DNA of 64,000 bases from Psilocybe azurescens (Eukaryota > Basidiomycota > Agaricomycetes > Agaricales > Agrocybaceae): contig JAJIRX010001025.1 in NCBI GenBank assembly GCA_023853785.1, positions 1 to 64,000 of the forward strand. The letters run 5' to 3'. This document shows positions 1-12,807 of the stretch, piece after piece; within the stretch, counting starts at the first letter, position 1; every line of letters starts with the position of its first letter. The translations under genes were made by a program, and so were the position numbers. The notes below the pieces were generated by a model. That model saw nothing but the letters and a program-made list of their open reading frames with translations, was not told the DNA's origin and did not search any database.

Positions 1-54
1 ATGTTTTAATTAATTCACCACGCGTGGCCATCATCGGCGTGTTGCAACCATCCC

Positions 55-225
55 ACACGATTTCAGGCTGACCAGAGCTTCGGCTCTAGTTAAAAGCTCC
101 GACTCGGAGATGGGACCGTATCGTGTCTTTCTCTAATATCTGTGCACTGATCGTCGGGGATTGTGGCCGGATGAGGCAAACAATGCGTTGAGAACGAGTG
201 GCACCCGGTTGAATTCGGCGAAATG
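55..225 (+). repeat. Dispersed repeat, copy 1 (inverted mate near 60 kb)
   Basis: The stretch from ACGATTTCAGGCTGACCAGAG to GTTGAATTCGGCGAA matches the reverse complement of about 59840-60015 over roughly 170 bp with scattered differences. Shared landmarks are ATTTCAGGYTGACCAGAGCT, CGTGTCYTTCTCTAA and GAGTGGCACC(A/C)GGTTGAATT. It has no coding potential and is probably an old mobile-element fragment of unknown class. Confidence 0.6.
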
Positions 226-236
226 AGGGCATCTCA

Positions 237-293
237 TCCACTGCGAGCAAAGTTCGCCGAACCGCGGACCTCGAACCGCGAACTTGTCTGTAC
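237..293 (-). repeat. GTTCG-rich dispersed repeat, short copy
   Basis: Read on the minus strand, the stretch starts with ACAAGTTCGCGG, passes through GGTTCGAGGT and ends CGAACTTTGCTCGCAGTGG. The same start and end landmarks bracket a longer copy at about 5243-5352 on the plus strand. Function unknown. Confidence 0.5.
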
Positions 294-898
294 CACTACC
301 TCCTGGAACATACAGAATACGGCACGGCTGCCACCAAGAGTCACATGGCATCAACACCGCCATGGCCTTGCCACCGCGCGCACATGCGCTTTGACTAGTT
401 ACAACACTTGTGCGACGACGCCAATGCATACCGACTCTGGTAGACGCCATTTTAGCTGGAAGCGGTGCCAACGCTCCGCATTAAAGGCGATCTGGTACTG
501 GCTTATCCCACCTGACGAGAAATAACGTAGAGATCAAGATATGAACAGGTGAAATGTTTGCACGCCTCATGGCCACGCACCATGGTCTCCACATGATCGA
601 ATCTCCGTCTCCAGACCCAGAAAGCTGCACAAATACCTATTCCATTGAATCTGCAAGTTGTAATATCTCTGGAAATGATTATGTCAATACGCCACGAAAT
701 CATATGTGAACCTTTACCTCTGGATGTCGGCCAGACAAATCCAGAGAACCCTGTCGTAAAGAGGTTACATATGAGAAAGGAAAGTGGCATATACAGCAAC
801 GAAAACGTAACGCACCTTATGGAACCCCCTGAGAGAATCGAACAAACGAAGTAGATGGTAGATGGTCGGACGATTCGGCTCGGCCATCTCCTTGCTCG

Positions 899-1102
899 TC
901 AATCCAGAGCTGGATCCACAGCTGCGAACGGTTCACCCCACATGGGCTGCTCGCGCGACTCCTCCTCGTCGTACAACGAGAGAAAGACATTGCTCGAAAA
1001 CGTCGCGTGTCCGCCAGGATAGCAATAGTTCGAGTCCGCGCTCGCGGACAGCTGGTAGATAGGCTCCTTCCACGAACGCTGCTCCGCCATGGGGAACTCC
1101 AT
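899..1102 (-). CDS. Small hypothetical protein (67 aa)
   Basis: An uninterrupted frame of 67 codons begins MEFPMAEQRSWKEPIYQLSA and ends ...FAAVDPALD. It has GC-rich third positions like the nearby real genes. I chose the methionine at 1102, which precedes the charged start; a second in-frame ATG lies four codons later. A TATAAAA-like box on the minus strand lies near 1402-1411, so a 5' UTR intron is possible. No domain, signal peptide or membrane segment is visible. It could equally be one exon of a larger gene. Not recognised. Confidence 0.35.
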   Translation of the reverse strand: MEFPMAEQRSWKEPIYQLSASADSNYCYPGGHATFSSNVFLSLYDEEESREQPMWGEPFAAVDPALD

Positions 1103-1993
1103 GATATGGTATGCTTGTTTTGGGTGTGCGTAGGTATGTCTGTCCAAGGGCGAGACGAAAGAATGAAAGAAAGAAATGGATGAACAACTGCTTCCAGTTC
1201 CAAGCCGACCGCTCAGGTCCCCAGTGATAACCCAAAAGAACAGTCACTGCGTACCCCTCAGTGTTTTGTATTATTGTCGTCGCCGTCAAGTACCCAGTAC
1301 CGAAGGGGGCCAGGACGCTCGAAATGCGTGTTCGTGATGTGAAAAACTGCGAGGGTATACTTATCAAAGAGAAGAGAAGGTCGGCATATTGCTTAACCCT
1401 CGATTTTATAGGCAGGCAGACTGCAGTGCCAAAACCGGATCCGATGGTTTAATCTTGAACAAAGTGATGCCTCGACGTTCTCTCCGGGTTAAACGCATTT
1501 GAGATCATACGAAGCCAAATAAAGAAAATCCATGAAAAAGGGGCAGTTGTGCAAGATCGGCTCTGGAAGTGTGCTTCGCCGTCTGATTTCCAGCTATTCG
1601 TGCCCTATCACTACATGGTGATGTGCTATTCCCAGACCCAGGCCATCCATAGCTGGAGCCGTCATGTCCAAGTCATGTCGTCTTTGAAATGTTGAAACAC
1701 CCCTGATATGCATCACAGGCCGCATTGCTTAGAGAAAATTGCGCGCATGAAAATTTTACGGGGAGAGAATAAAGTTGAACACAAGAACTAGGCGGGAAAC
1801 TGTATGTTTCCCACGCCCCAATCGCGACGGTCCGGGTGCTACTGCACTGTGTCCGGGCCCATCCCGCTTCCATCTTATCCGTAAACTCGTCCGATGATAC
1901 AAGGTTTATTGCAACTATCCATCCTACGCGACACAAAACGGTAATCGTGGTACCATCTGCTATGCGACGGCATAATGTAATCTACAGAAATAA

Positions 1994-4372
1994 CTATATA
2001 ATCAGATATTCTACCAAGAAACACGGCAGCGCGCAGCTTTCTTCAGATTTCTCGCTTCTTGATAATGAGGGTAGTTGACTCTGCAGGGAATTAGATCCTT
2101 TGAGGACTGGGATCATCAAAAGACCAAGATTCCATGCAATCTCTTTGTCTTTAGGCACACTAAACTCCAGTGATTGGATCAATATAGCTATGACCACCCC
2201 TGACGGCTGATATCAGTATATGAACCCTATGAATGACTCAAGAAATATCTCACTCATTTCCAACTGTGCGAAATTGAAGCCACTACCCAAATGACGCGTG
2301 AGTTAGTGATTTTATACGGCTCCAACTCAACCGTCACTTACATGCAGGCACGGTTTCCGGCAATAAACGTCATTCTACATCAATAATAATCAGTCTTGTA
2401 TGGAAGAAGAGGACTCGACTGTGAGCACTCACTGGTGCGCAAATACCCCAGACAAATCGCGGATTTTGGCCACGCTTTCCGGCAGTTCCGAAAGCCAGCG
2501 CTCTGGCTTCCATTCGCTTGCATCCTCCCCCACGTCTTAGGGTTATGATTCGAGCCAATGATATTAACAAAGACGTCGGTACCCTTCTCGACGGGTACTT
2601 CGTGTATGACCGTGCCATTCTCCCCTGTAATAGGGTGTAGGAGGGGCAGCACAGTATCATTCAATGTCCTAACAACGACATCAATTCACAGTTAAACCTT
2701 GAAAAGCCAGTAGTCTGCTCACTGTCGGAACATGGTTGGAATAGGAGGGTACCTATTAGAGAAGGTGGATCGTCTCGTTACGGCTCTAGTACGGCGCTAG
2801 GACTCACACCCGCAGGGTTTCCTTGATAACAGCATCCAAGTAGGGCAGCGCAGTGACGTTGTTGAAGTCAATTGCCTCGTCCTGATGGTGGTAGGCCTCA
2901 GTCACTTCTACCCGAAGCTTTTCCTGTACGTCGGGATGTAGGGCCAGCAAATGAAGAACTCGAGCAATCGCAGAAGACGTTGTATCCATGGCGGTGAAAA
3001 CGAGTGTCCTCCAGGCAATATTAGCCATAAACGCAATGTATCACAACAAAATTAAGCAACGTACGATATCTGGGCAACGAGCTCTTCGTCTGACAGACGC
3101 TCCGTTTCAACAGAAGTACGGTTCGCTCTGACTAAATGTAATTCATTGTCAGGGACTCTAGGATAATCAGCCTCAAAAGCGCGTGTCCTCACGAAGAATG
3201 CCGATAATATCTTGTCCGTCTTTATCCGTAACATCGTTGTCGAGATCCTTCAGCTGCTTCTTCAAGATCTTCTGTGCTTCGTCCTCCATAACATCCACAA
3301 TGTACACAAGACGTTGGAGGAGCGACCATGGGATCAACTTCACCACAAACCGGCGGAACTGAGCCGGACCCAAATACTTCAAAAAGGAGTGAGAGCAGCG
3401 CCAGGAATCATCGCGGACACAGTAGCCCTTCAAAATCCATAAGTAAGTACCCAGCTCAATGGAATGGGGTAGAATTAAAAATATGCTTACACCAGCTGCT
3501 TTGTTGCATCCGAAAAGATACTGGCCTCGGAAAGCTTACCAAACGAATGTCCCATGCCTCCCCGACCGATCACTTCAAGCGCGAACCTGTTCAACCACCC
3601 CGTGACATCGATCTCCTTGGAGCCACTTTTGACCATCGAAGAAATCTGCGTTTCCAGCTTGGTAGGATCATATTGGGATGAGATATTTGCCACTGAATTA
3701 CAAAATTTTAGGCTGGGATACATACCTCTCTAGCGATGGATACGAACATGGGTGTCATGCCCCGAAGGTGCTTGACTGAGAATGCGGGCGTCAACATCTT
3801 TCGCTGTTTCTTGTGCTGGCCTCCAATAGTCGACAGCAGGCCGGGACCGAATAGCAGCGCATTGGTGCTTTGAGAAAGTATAGCACATGAGTTCCAACCT
3901 AATGATGCTTCTGCCCGAAGAAGACTTACTCGGCGAAAGCACTCCACTCCTCGAAGGAATCCTGCTCTTTAACCAGAATGTGATGCATAGCTCTGGGGTC
4001 ATTGACCACCAACGAACGCCCCTGTGTGTTATCCACCCTCTAGTTTCCACCCATGGCTGCGTAGGAATGAAGCGTACTCACCCCGAAGAGAGTTCCAAAC
4101 TTAGCCGCCCCGCCGTAGATGTTGTTAACGTCAACCAACCAGTCACGTCCCGTGGTAGGACCAACCACATCCAGCAAACTGCCTGCTAACGCTGAGACGG
4201 TGGCTTGGAACATGAAGACATAGATCGTACCAGTTAAGAACGACGGAGAGGGCGGACCAGGAAGGTTTTGGTAAGCCGAGACGCGTCTGTAGAGCCAGAA
4301 GCCACCAATACAGCATCCTGCGATAAAATAGACGGCGCTATTGCTAGTAACCAAATCAGAAATTAACGCCAT
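1994..4372 (-). CDS. Cytochrome P450 monooxygenase no. 1, with one frame break
   Basis: This is a haem-thiolate monooxygenase, presumably anchored in the ER membrane by its N-terminal hydrophobic segment (about residues 12-27). It is split into about ten exons. In order I see the proline hinge LPGPPSPSF, a C-helix region with KKQRKMLTPAFS, the I-helix FTAMDTTSSA (about 2980-3010), the K-helix KETLR (about 2815-2830), and a haem loop FIAGNRAC near 2350-2375, whose Cys is the expected haem ligand. A short exon GFNFAQLEM and a C-terminal exon with SLEFSVPKDKEI follow. The frame breaks in a C run at 2527-2531: the expected W-G-E-D-A-S-E-W-K-P-E-R-W is only recovered with one more base. The first exon needs a short internal intron after ...SFLTG. 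A TATA-like TATAAAC lies near 4441-4447. The exact 3' end is uncertain. The substrate cannot be inferred. Confidence 0.85.
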
Positions 4373-4440
4373 ACTGCTTGGCTCTGGTGGTGTTGGAGTT
4401 CAAGACGGGGAAAAGGACTGAGCCTTCGCGATTTTCAGAA

Positions 4441-4447
4441 GTTTATA
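4441..4447 (-). promoter_or_regulatory. TATA-like box of P450 no. 1
   Basis: On the minus strand TATAAAC stands about 70 bp upstream of the ATG at 4372, a usual spacing for a fungal core promoter. Inferred from position only. Confidence 0.35.
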
Positions 4448-4449
4448 TG

Positions 4450-6940
4450 ACGGCGCTGAGTTGATCAGTATGAAACTCAATATTTCTGGAGTCAACGCTA
4501 TGGCCTACAAGGCTTTAATAGGTTTCCCGGGGTACTATTCATACAGCTGTAATAGGACGGTTTAAGCTGTCAAAGGTCACGTAACTGAGAAGCTTTGGTT
4601 GGAGAAAAGCTACTCTGCTTACCCTGGTTCCTATGCAAATCCTTAGGGGATCCATCATCCTGCGCCGTTTCTTTCGGGCGTGGGTGGAGTTGGCTCATAG
4701 CTTCTGTTGAGCAACACAATGCTGAAAAGATTGAGAAAATCGTCAACAGAATGTCGGTATTACAAGTTGTTTAGCGTCGGCGAGGGAGTAGGGGACAGTG
4801 GCAATGCCATTGCTCAGAAGACAACTTTCCGCGATCCAAATTAAGTCCAGTTCATACCCCATATTCATAAGCTCGGCAATGGTCTATACTTATGGCAGGC
4901 CGTAACATATGTAGTGCGTGTACGTTCAATAGTGGGTGCAAGTGGGTGAGATGTGTCAGATTTGCAGTGGCGGCGACCATGACCTAGGCACAACCAAAGT
5001 TTATTTGTTTGGCCACTGCTGTGTGTAACGTTTCTGCCTAAAATGGAACATGCCGGAATTGCACACGGCACAACCGTTGGACTATCTGTCCCAAGATAAG
5101 TCTGAACCAAGTCAGGCTTCGACGTTACAACTCTCAGATCGTCACACCCGTTACTCCAGTACATGTTTCCTGGGGCGGCCGTGGACTTATATAGTAGCGG
5201 GAAACCCAGACCGCTACACTGTGCCACATCACTCAATGCAAACAAGTTCGCGGTCCACGGTTCGCCTTAGAAATGGAGGTTCGCGATTCAAGGTTCGAGG
5301 TTCAGGGGTTCGAGGTTCGCGCACCAAGTCACACGAACTTTGCTCGCAATGGGCGAGACTTTCTGGGCGAAATACTCTTTGCACGCCTGGTTGAACGGCC
5401 CAAACAACTACCTAATGGGTTTACTTGGCGGCTTCTATAATGCGCCTTGTTTACTAAAGTCTTGGCAACAATGACATAGAATTTATACGTGGAGATGTGA
5501 AATATCACCCAAGAGGACGCTTCGAAGAGGAGGAGAATGAGTCAAGCCAGTTGAGAACGATGAGTTGCCAATACCGCCTGCTCAACGAGTAAGCGCCTGT
5601 AAGCGCGGTGTTGATTCTTCCCCGACCTTACCATCAATCCGTGGTCGATAATCCTAATTCGTTTCGGATGCCGAAGAGAAAGACGGTGGAACTAAGAAGA
5701 GAACGATGAGTTCTGGGGGTGACCAGATTTTTGACTTAATATGCCTGTGTTTGCCAGGCGTGCAGATGCTGAGTTGGGATGGTGATGAGGTGTAAGACAT
5801 GTCTAGATTATGTGACGTGAGTGTGATACACGAGATGCAGATCTGATTGAGCAAGATGTCGAATTGAAGTCGTATTTAGAGCTGGGAATAATTAATGAAC
5901 AGTACTTAAGGGGAGACATCTGAGTGTAAGTGAGAGGGGCGAAGGCACCATGAACGGCTCTTATGGGGACGATATTCGATCACTTCGAACAAGCGCCGCT
6001 ATCTTGAGTTCTGCGTATATTGCACGCATATGCGCATATATTCATACTTTAATTGAGTTCAGGTCTACAGAATTTATTCAGCCGATAATTTGAAATGGCT
6101 GAGTATCAATACGCACAACAAAAATAGAAAATTTAATGTCGAAACTACCTCGTGGACATCGTTCGGCCAATGCTGCGCAACGACTTGAGGGGAAAGGGTA
6201 CTGGTCGCCAGACGGGTTGGATTACTGCGTTATTTAAGGTGCGTATTTTCAGGTCCCTAGCCGTGTACGACAAGAAGGGAGTGGAAGTGAAAGAGATGTA
6301 ATTGTGTACGAGAAGAGAGTGAAAAAGGAAGAGATGAATGGTATTTGGGGAGCTTGGAGAATGTATATAAGGTGCGCACTTTAAGATGTTTGAATTGTGC
6401 CTTTTCTGCCTCTCTCACAGCCCTTCTTATTTTTCTTTCGGTCGTCTCACGTTCGTAGTCGCTTTGCTTCCCTTCTCTCCTGTATTCTTTCCATGTCATT
6501 GACCAAGCTGATTTCTTCATTTTGCGATAACTGCACGTATTGATTGGCCGTCTGCCTACCTAGTGGTACTGTACAAAATTGCGCCAAAATTGCGCACGAT
6601 ATCAGACGCGTCGTCTAGCAAGAAGAGTACAAGACCATCTTTCAAGTTGTCGGAGGTAAAGTTAGTGCCAATCAATGTCGTTTTCGTCGTCGTCAGTGGA
6701 CTGTCGCTTCTGTACCGGCGCTAGATGTGGTTTGTCTTTCTTTCGTTCTTTCGCCTTATTCTCCTTGAATTTGATGTCGTGCGCAAGTTAGTGCCAATGA
6801 AGCCGGCGGACAGTGGACATCGTCGCCGACACGCCGCACGGCGACAACGGCGCGCAACCGCCGCAAATGAGAGGTCACGTGTTAAAGAGAAACGAGAAAT
6901 TTGAGAAAAGATTTTGAAAAGGGATTGTAACCAGCGTCGA
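4450..6940. other. Intergenic, no supported gene
   Basis: About 2.5 kb between P450 no. 1 and RPO41. The short open frames have no recognisable motif. The stretch contains the GTTCG-rich repeat (5243-5352). The minus-strand frame at 6257-6520 starts with a charged MKKSAWSMTWKEYRREGK but drifts into low-complexity sequence. I do not call a gene here. Confidence 0.5.
5243..5352 (+). repeat. GTTCG-rich dispersed repeat, long copy with internal tandem units
   Basis: Irregular GGTTCGAGGTTC/GGTTCGCG units are clustered between ACAAGTTCGCGG and CGAACTTTGCTCGCAATGG. The same bounding sequences occur in inverted orientation at 237-293 with fewer internal units, so copies differ in repeat number. Confidence 0.5.
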
Positions 6941-6945
6941 TACTA

Positions 6946-9900
6946 ATGATCCCTAGAACAGCACGGAGACTTGAGGCGACTTTACTGTCTGCTCGTCAGT
7001 CTCTGCCCCGCCCGGCTCGTCTCTACTCTACACCCTCCAAAAGGCATAATGCGCCCGCCACAGCGACTGCCACGATACCCACTCTGGACCCGTACCCCCC
7101 TTTTCTACCCCAAAACACCCCCAACCTTCACCCTACAATGAGATTCACGCTTTCCTCAGTAGAGGGATGCCCTTGACGCTCTTGCCGACCCCAGAACCTG
7201 GCACATCTGTATCTGCGGAGGCTGAGCGGTGGTTTGTCGATTCTCGGTCGTTGGACATGGCTGGGATCATCGACGCGTGTCTCCATAACCTCCACGATGT
7301 CAATAGGGCTCACGAGGTCTTCCAGCGTCTGCGGCAGAAGGTGGGATCTACTGTCGTGCAGACACCCATGTACAACGCTTTTCTGGCCGCATACATCAGT
7401 ATGGCGGAGAAGGAGACGGTGACAGAGAAGAAGCAGTATTGGATCGACGAGGCTTGGAAACTTTACGAAGTAATGGAATCAGAGGCAGAAGAGGTCAAAC
7501 CTAATGCGCAGACTTACGGCTACATGCTTTTGCTATGGCAAAAGTAAGTCATAGCCCATTGAAACTGACGTGTGCTCATTTTCTCTTGATAGATTCGACC
7601 AAGATATATCCTCTCTTTTGCCCAAGGACCAAATCATCTGCTATCCAAAATGCAGAAGCGCCAAATACCCGTGCTGGATGTCGTTTGCAACTCTGCCATC
7701 TCCGACCCCGTCGCATTGACGGCTATCGCAAAACGACTGGCCGTCGACGCCGTGGATCTCAACTATACCTCGGTTCTGACCGACCTCGGACATGCGCCCG
7801 TCGAAGTCAAGGCTCCCCAAGAGCAGTACGCCGATGTTCCAGACGTCAGGCCTGTTACTGTCGGTGCCGACCATGTACCCTTCAACATCGCCGGCCTCCG
7901 CCGCCACCTGAGCGGTCTCTCGGAAACGCGGGACCTGCTGCAAAACGATGCCTACGCCCGCCAGCGCCAGCTCGAAGCGTCCGTGTACGAGCTCGCCAAG
8001 GAGCAGCTCGAGCACCAGAAGGAGCAGTTCGCGGAGAAGGGGATCGACAGCCTCACGATACGGGACGACCAGCTCAAGCGGTGGATGTGGGAGTGGCACG
8101 TCCGGCTGCGCGACAGGCTCGAGAGGGACCACGCCACCCTGAGGAAGGGCGACCACCTGTTCAGCGGCCCCGATCGCGATGTCGAGCCGTACCTGCTCAT
8201 CCTCAAACCGGAGACCCTCTCGCTGCTCACGATTCTCGAGGCCATTCGTCTGCACGGATCGGGCGGCGTCATCGCAGGCATGAAGACCGCGCGCGCGATC
8301 ATTTCCATCGGCAAAGCGGTGGAGAACGAGCACAAGTCCCAGATCTGCAAGAACAACAACATCACGACCGCTAGTGCTCCTCACGGATCGGGGAACATCT
8401 TCACGCCGACGGGGTACCAGGACTTGTATCAGCGCAGAGTCGCGGCGGCGCAGACGGCCTCGGACAACGAGGGCTGGTCGGCTGCGTGGAGTCAGGCGTT
8501 GCGAGCGAAAGTTGGCTCGGTCCTCCTCGACCGCTTCATCGCTGTTGCGGAAGTCGCCTTGGAGAAAATCGACCCCATACCGGTGCCAAATTGTAAGTCG
8601 TTCTGTTCTTCCTTTCGTTCTTCCTGACGACGATGTCTTTTAATCCAGGGTCGAATCTCATCCCGCCTTTTACCAATCGTACGAGTACGTCCGTGGCCAG
8701 AAATTGGGTGTGATCAAATTGCACTCTATGGTCATCGAACGGTTGGCACAAGACAGTCTGCATCGTACCATCCATCCCCGCCATCTCCCTATGCTCGTTA
8801 AACCCAGGCCTTGGATTCACTACAACAACGGTGCCTATCTCTTCAGCCGAAGTACGTTGCCATTACTACCTTTTCCCCCTCAATAGTTCAGGTATCTAAA
8901 CATAATGTCACTTTCAAGGTTTTGCGATGCGGTTCAAGGAATCAATGGAGCAGGAATCGTACATGAAAGCAGCGACGGAGCAAGGGAACCTCGAGCTCGT
9001 GTACGCCGGGCTGGATTTCCTCGGCAGCACGCCGTGGAGGGTGAACAAGGAGCTCTTTGACGTCGTCCTCAAGGTCTGGAACTCGGGCAAGCGGATGGGC
9101 AAGATCCCGCCGGCGGTGCACGACGAGCCCGAGCCGGTGCTGGATGAGGAGGCGGCGAAGGATCTGCAGGCGCGGAGCCATCATATCATCCGGCACAGGG
9201 CGTGGACGCAGGCTCAGGCGAACAATCATTCGGATAGATGTAGTGTGAATTATAAGCTTGAGATCGCGAGAGCAGTACGTTCACTTTTGCTTTCTTTTTT
9301 TTTTTTTTTTACTCCCTCTGTGTATCAACTAACCTGCGCGTTTTGTAACTATAGTTCCTCCCCGATACGTTCTACCTGCCGCACAACTTGGACTTCCGCG
9401 GGCGCGCGTACCCCATCCCGCCGCATCTGAACCACATGGGCGACGATCTGTCGCGCTCGCTCCTGGTGTTCGCGGACGCGAAGCCCTGGGCGTGCGCGGG
9501 CTCAGGTGGCTCAAGATCCACGCGGCGAATCTGTTTGGGTACGATAAGGCGCGGTTCGACGACCGTGTTGCTTGGGTGGACGAGCACATGGCGGGTATCA
9601 AGGAGAGTGCTGAAAATCCGCTTGATGTACGTTTTCATTTTTCATTTCTTGTCTGCATAGGACGCGCTGCTCATCAGCTGTTTATTTATTTCTTTTAGGG
9701 ATCTGGGTGGTGGAGAAAGGCGGACGACCCTTGGCAGTTCCTCGCCACATGCAAAGAGCTCAAAAAGGCGCACGAGCTGGAGGACCCGACGGCCTACGCC
9801 TGCGCCCTCCCCGCATCAGGACGGAACCTGCAACGGGCTGCAGCATTATGCTGCGCTGGGCGGCGACACCCAGGGTGCGGAGCAGGTCAACTTGGCAGCG

Positions 9901-11580
9901 GCGGATAAACCGTCGGATGTTTATACTTTCATCAGTTTGAGGGTGCAGGCGGCGATAGATAGAGATGCGGAGAAAGGGATTGAGATTGCGAAGATTTTGA
10001 AGGATAAGATTACGAGGAAGGTTGTTAAGCAGACGGTCGGTTTCTTTTCTGCTCTTTCTCTCTTTTGTTGTTTCGAGACGTCGGTGCTGATGCTGACGTC
10101 TTTCTGTTTTTCGTATTGTGCTACAGGTTATGACGACTGTATATGGCGTTACGTTTATCGGTGCTCGTGAGCAGATTGAGAAGCAGCTGCGCGACCGAAC
10201 GGATCTGCCCAAGGAGATGTGCTGGCAAGCTGCGACATACATCGCCAAGCAGGTTCGTCCCCCCAAAGCCTCCCCTTTCCTTCCTTTCTTTTCCTTCTCT
10301 AACCTCCTAATTCTCCACAGCTTCTAGCCACCATCGGCGACACCTTCAAAGGCGCCAAAGGGATCCAAGACTGGCTCAACCTGTGCGCGCGGCTCATCGC
10401 CAAGTCGATCCTGCAGGCGCGCTCTGGGCATGGTGGACGACGTCGACGGCCAGCGGTATATCACGATTGATAAGCGCAATATTAAGAAGGAGCAGATGAC
10501 GTCGGTCATCTGGACGACGGTGCTGGGCCTGCCGATCGTGCAGCCGTATAGGAAGGTGTCGCGGAAGCAGATCAAGACGAGCATTCAGAGCGTGTATATC
10601 TCGGATCCGCATAGGAGTGAGGAAGGTGAGTTGCCTTTTCTTTTCTTTTCTTTTTTTTTCATTTTTTATTTTTTTTAAAAATCTTCTTCTGCTATTGCAT
10701 GATGATGGATGGCTTATGACTCTTTCTCTCTTAGTGAACTCGCAAAAGCAGGCTACGGCTTTCCCTCCCAACTTTATTCACAGTCTGGACGCGACGCACA
10801 TGCTGCTCACCGCTATCAAGTGTAACGTACGCATATCATATATCTACATGAAGCTTTATTTCAGCTGGTTCTGATGTCCAATATATTTTATGCTTATAGG
10901 ACCGTGGCTTGACATTCGCATCGATTCACGACTCGTACTGGACACACGCGTGCGATATCGATACCATGTCGGAGGCGATTCGGGAAACGTTCATCAGCTT
11001 GCATCAGTCCGATATTCTCATCAAGCTGCACCAGGAGGTAAGTAATGCCTGTCTGCCTGTCTGCCTAGCCAGCAACCGGTGTATCCAACTTTCTTTCTTT
11101 CTTACTTACTTTTCGTTGTGCATCAGTTCAAAACGCGCTATGCGAACCACCACATCCCGCTCTCCGACCTCGGGTCGCGGAACAAGGGCCGGCCTGCGCT
11201 GCTGGTCGAGAAACTGAAGGCCGCGGGCACGCGGGGTGTACGCGAGCAAGGAGATGACGGCGGACCTCGGCGCGCTGGCGCCGCTCGTAGAAGTCACGGA
11301 GGACAAGGAGCAGTGGGCGGTGGTCACGAAGGTGAAGAAGTTGAGCAGTGCGAAGGATAAGGAGGCGGAGGAGCAGGAGGATATTGTGGCAGCGATCGAG
11401 GCGGAGAAGCAGGAGAAGGAGGGACTGGAGGAGCAGGAGCAGGAATTGGAGTCAATGCTGGTCAACACGAAGGGCCAGACGAACTTGTTCGTGCGGTTGA
11501 CGGATCTGATACCGCCGTTGCCGGAGAAGGGAGATTTCGAGGTGGCCAGTATCAAGGCGTCGCCGTATTTCTTCTCATAG
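6946..11580 (+). CDS. RPO41: Mitochondrial DNA-directed RNA polymerase (T7-like, Rpo41 family)
   Basis: This is the single-subunit phage-type polymerase that transcribes mitochondrial DNA. The start at 6946 opens an Arg-rich mitochondrial presequence ([19 protein letters not shown]). An N-terminal region with [14 protein letters not shown] follows. The palm and fingers carry the T/DxxGR element [15 protein letters not shown] (about 9390-9425), motif A with the catalytic Asp in [13 protein letters not shown] (about 9810), motif B with Lys and Tyr-Gly in [13 protein letters not shown] (about 10030-10150), and motif C HDSYW (about 10930). The protein ends ASPYFFS. Roughly ten exons with short introns. 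The frame slips by a base at about six places, for example 7090-7135, 7594-7650, 9483-9487, 9806-9812, 10400-10430 and 11222-11240, some in C runs. No in-frame stop disrupts the conserved blocks between slips. I therefore read it as a real gene with consensus errors; a very young pseudogene is the alternative. Confidence 0.9.
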
Positions 11581-12172
11581 GAACAAATCTCCTCGGTTTT
11601 TTTTGGCGTGTTTTTGGATTTTCCTCTCATTTTCTGTGTGTGGAGTATTCCGACGACGACGACTTGCTTTCTATCCCTATTCCTATTCCCCTCTTGTCCC
11701 TGCCCTCACCCGACGACTCGCGTGTGTTTTATATATAATTTCTAGTTGATTAACATATCACTATTACCTGCCCCCTGCCTACCTTTCTACCCCCTCATTA
11801 AAGTATCTGCGTCGTTGACATATAGCATAGTAGTAATTATGTATTTTAGAAAGATAGATTTATAGTTGCGCATTCATTCATCTTAGCGCTAGAGTTTGCG
11901 CATTACCCGATTACATACCTTGGTTGGAGTACATTCTGTGTTTGCAGGTACTTCTGTATGAGAGATGATAGTTTGATTTAGTCGCGTGGTGGGGTTTAAC
12001 GTTCAACTTCATGGTCTTCGGGTATCGTTGGTTCAACATGACCAACAATTCTCAGCAGCGAGCAAGTGCGAATGTAGAGGACGGTGGATTCACAAATCCC
12101 CATGTCATGTTTTGATCACAACTTCTACCTCTACAAAAAGCCGTAGTCGTACTCTGTAGTCGTCTATAGAAG
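11581..12172. other. 3' intergenic between convergent RPO41 and ATP14
   Basis: About 590 bp, AT-rich, with the likely 3' ends of two convergent genes. No open frame or RNA gene is recognised. Confidence 0.5.
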
Positions 12173-12807
12173 TTAATGGTGGTGCACGGGCTTGGGAAGG
12201 TCCTCCTCGAGGAACGCGAGGAAGGCGTCAGCGCCGCCGGAGGAGGCCTCGCTCGACTCGGTGCTGGCCTTGGCGGCGGGGGCGTCGGCAGCGGTGGGCT
12301 CGGTGGCGGCGTATGCGCTGAGCTCGGCGGCGAGGTCCGAGGGGAGCGCGGGTGTCGCAGGCGCGGCGGGGGCGCTGAAGTTCTTCACGACGCCGACGTG
12401 GGCGTCTTTAGACTGTCAGATGCGCACAAATGGGATAGCCAGTCAGTACCGGGTTTCTTTCGTCAAAACTCGGGAAGGACGGGTGGTGAAGCTGGGAAAG
12501 GGAGGAGAGGCTTACAGCGGGTACGGGCTTGTAGGCTTTGATCTCGCGGACGTAGAGGTCCTGGACGAGGTCTGCGGGTGTATTCGGGATGAGCATGAGC
12601 GTGTGCGGGATTTGATGACGGGCTCCATCAAACAAATTAACTGCTTACCCTTGCGCGACACGGCAGAAGAAGCAAACGCGCGCCGGGACACTGTCTGTCG
12701 GGCCTGCGGAGTAAATATAGGTCAGCGGGTGGGGTGGCGGCGGGAAATGGGGACAGCGGAAGGGGACGCACGATGCTCGCAGCCTGCCTGAGGATTGTAG
12801 TCGACAT
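12173..12807 (-). CDS. ATP14: F1Fo ATP synthase subunit h (Atp14), mitochondrial
   Basis: This is a small peripheral-stalk subunit of the mitochondrial ATP synthase. The four-exon reading is: exon 1 MSTTILRQAAS; exon 2 VSRRAFASSAVSRK, which together form an import presequence with the fungal R-R-x-F-A-S-S motif; exon 3 DLVQDLYVREIKAYKPVPA, the conserved Atp14 N-terminal block; exon 4 KDAHVGVVKNFSAP, an Ala/Pro-rich linker, then ADAFLAFLEEDLPKP and a terminal HHH. The ADAFL..LE acidic end with terminal histidines is characteristic of Atp14. About 125 residues, normal for the family. It is head-to-head with the ATP synthase inhibitor gene, with about 160 bp between start codons. Confidence 0.85.

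Larger units (their letters stand above)
1..898. other. Intergenic stretch with dispersed repeats
   Basis: No convincing gene is seen; the short open frames lack conserved motifs. The stretch holds two dispersed repeats that recur in inverted orientation elsewhere in the window (about 55-225 matching about 59840-60015, and about 237-293 matching parts of about 5243-5352). Confidence 0.5.

Noticed and set aside
6257..6520. Minus-strand frame with a charged start (MKKSAWSMTWKEYRREGK)
   Set aside because: The second half is low-complexity Ser/Leu/Phe sequence, with no family motif and no splice sites that improve it.
7641..8384. Long minus-strand frame opposite RPO41
   Set aside because: Shadow of the high-GC RPO41 exon; the plus strand carries the conserved polymerase sequence.
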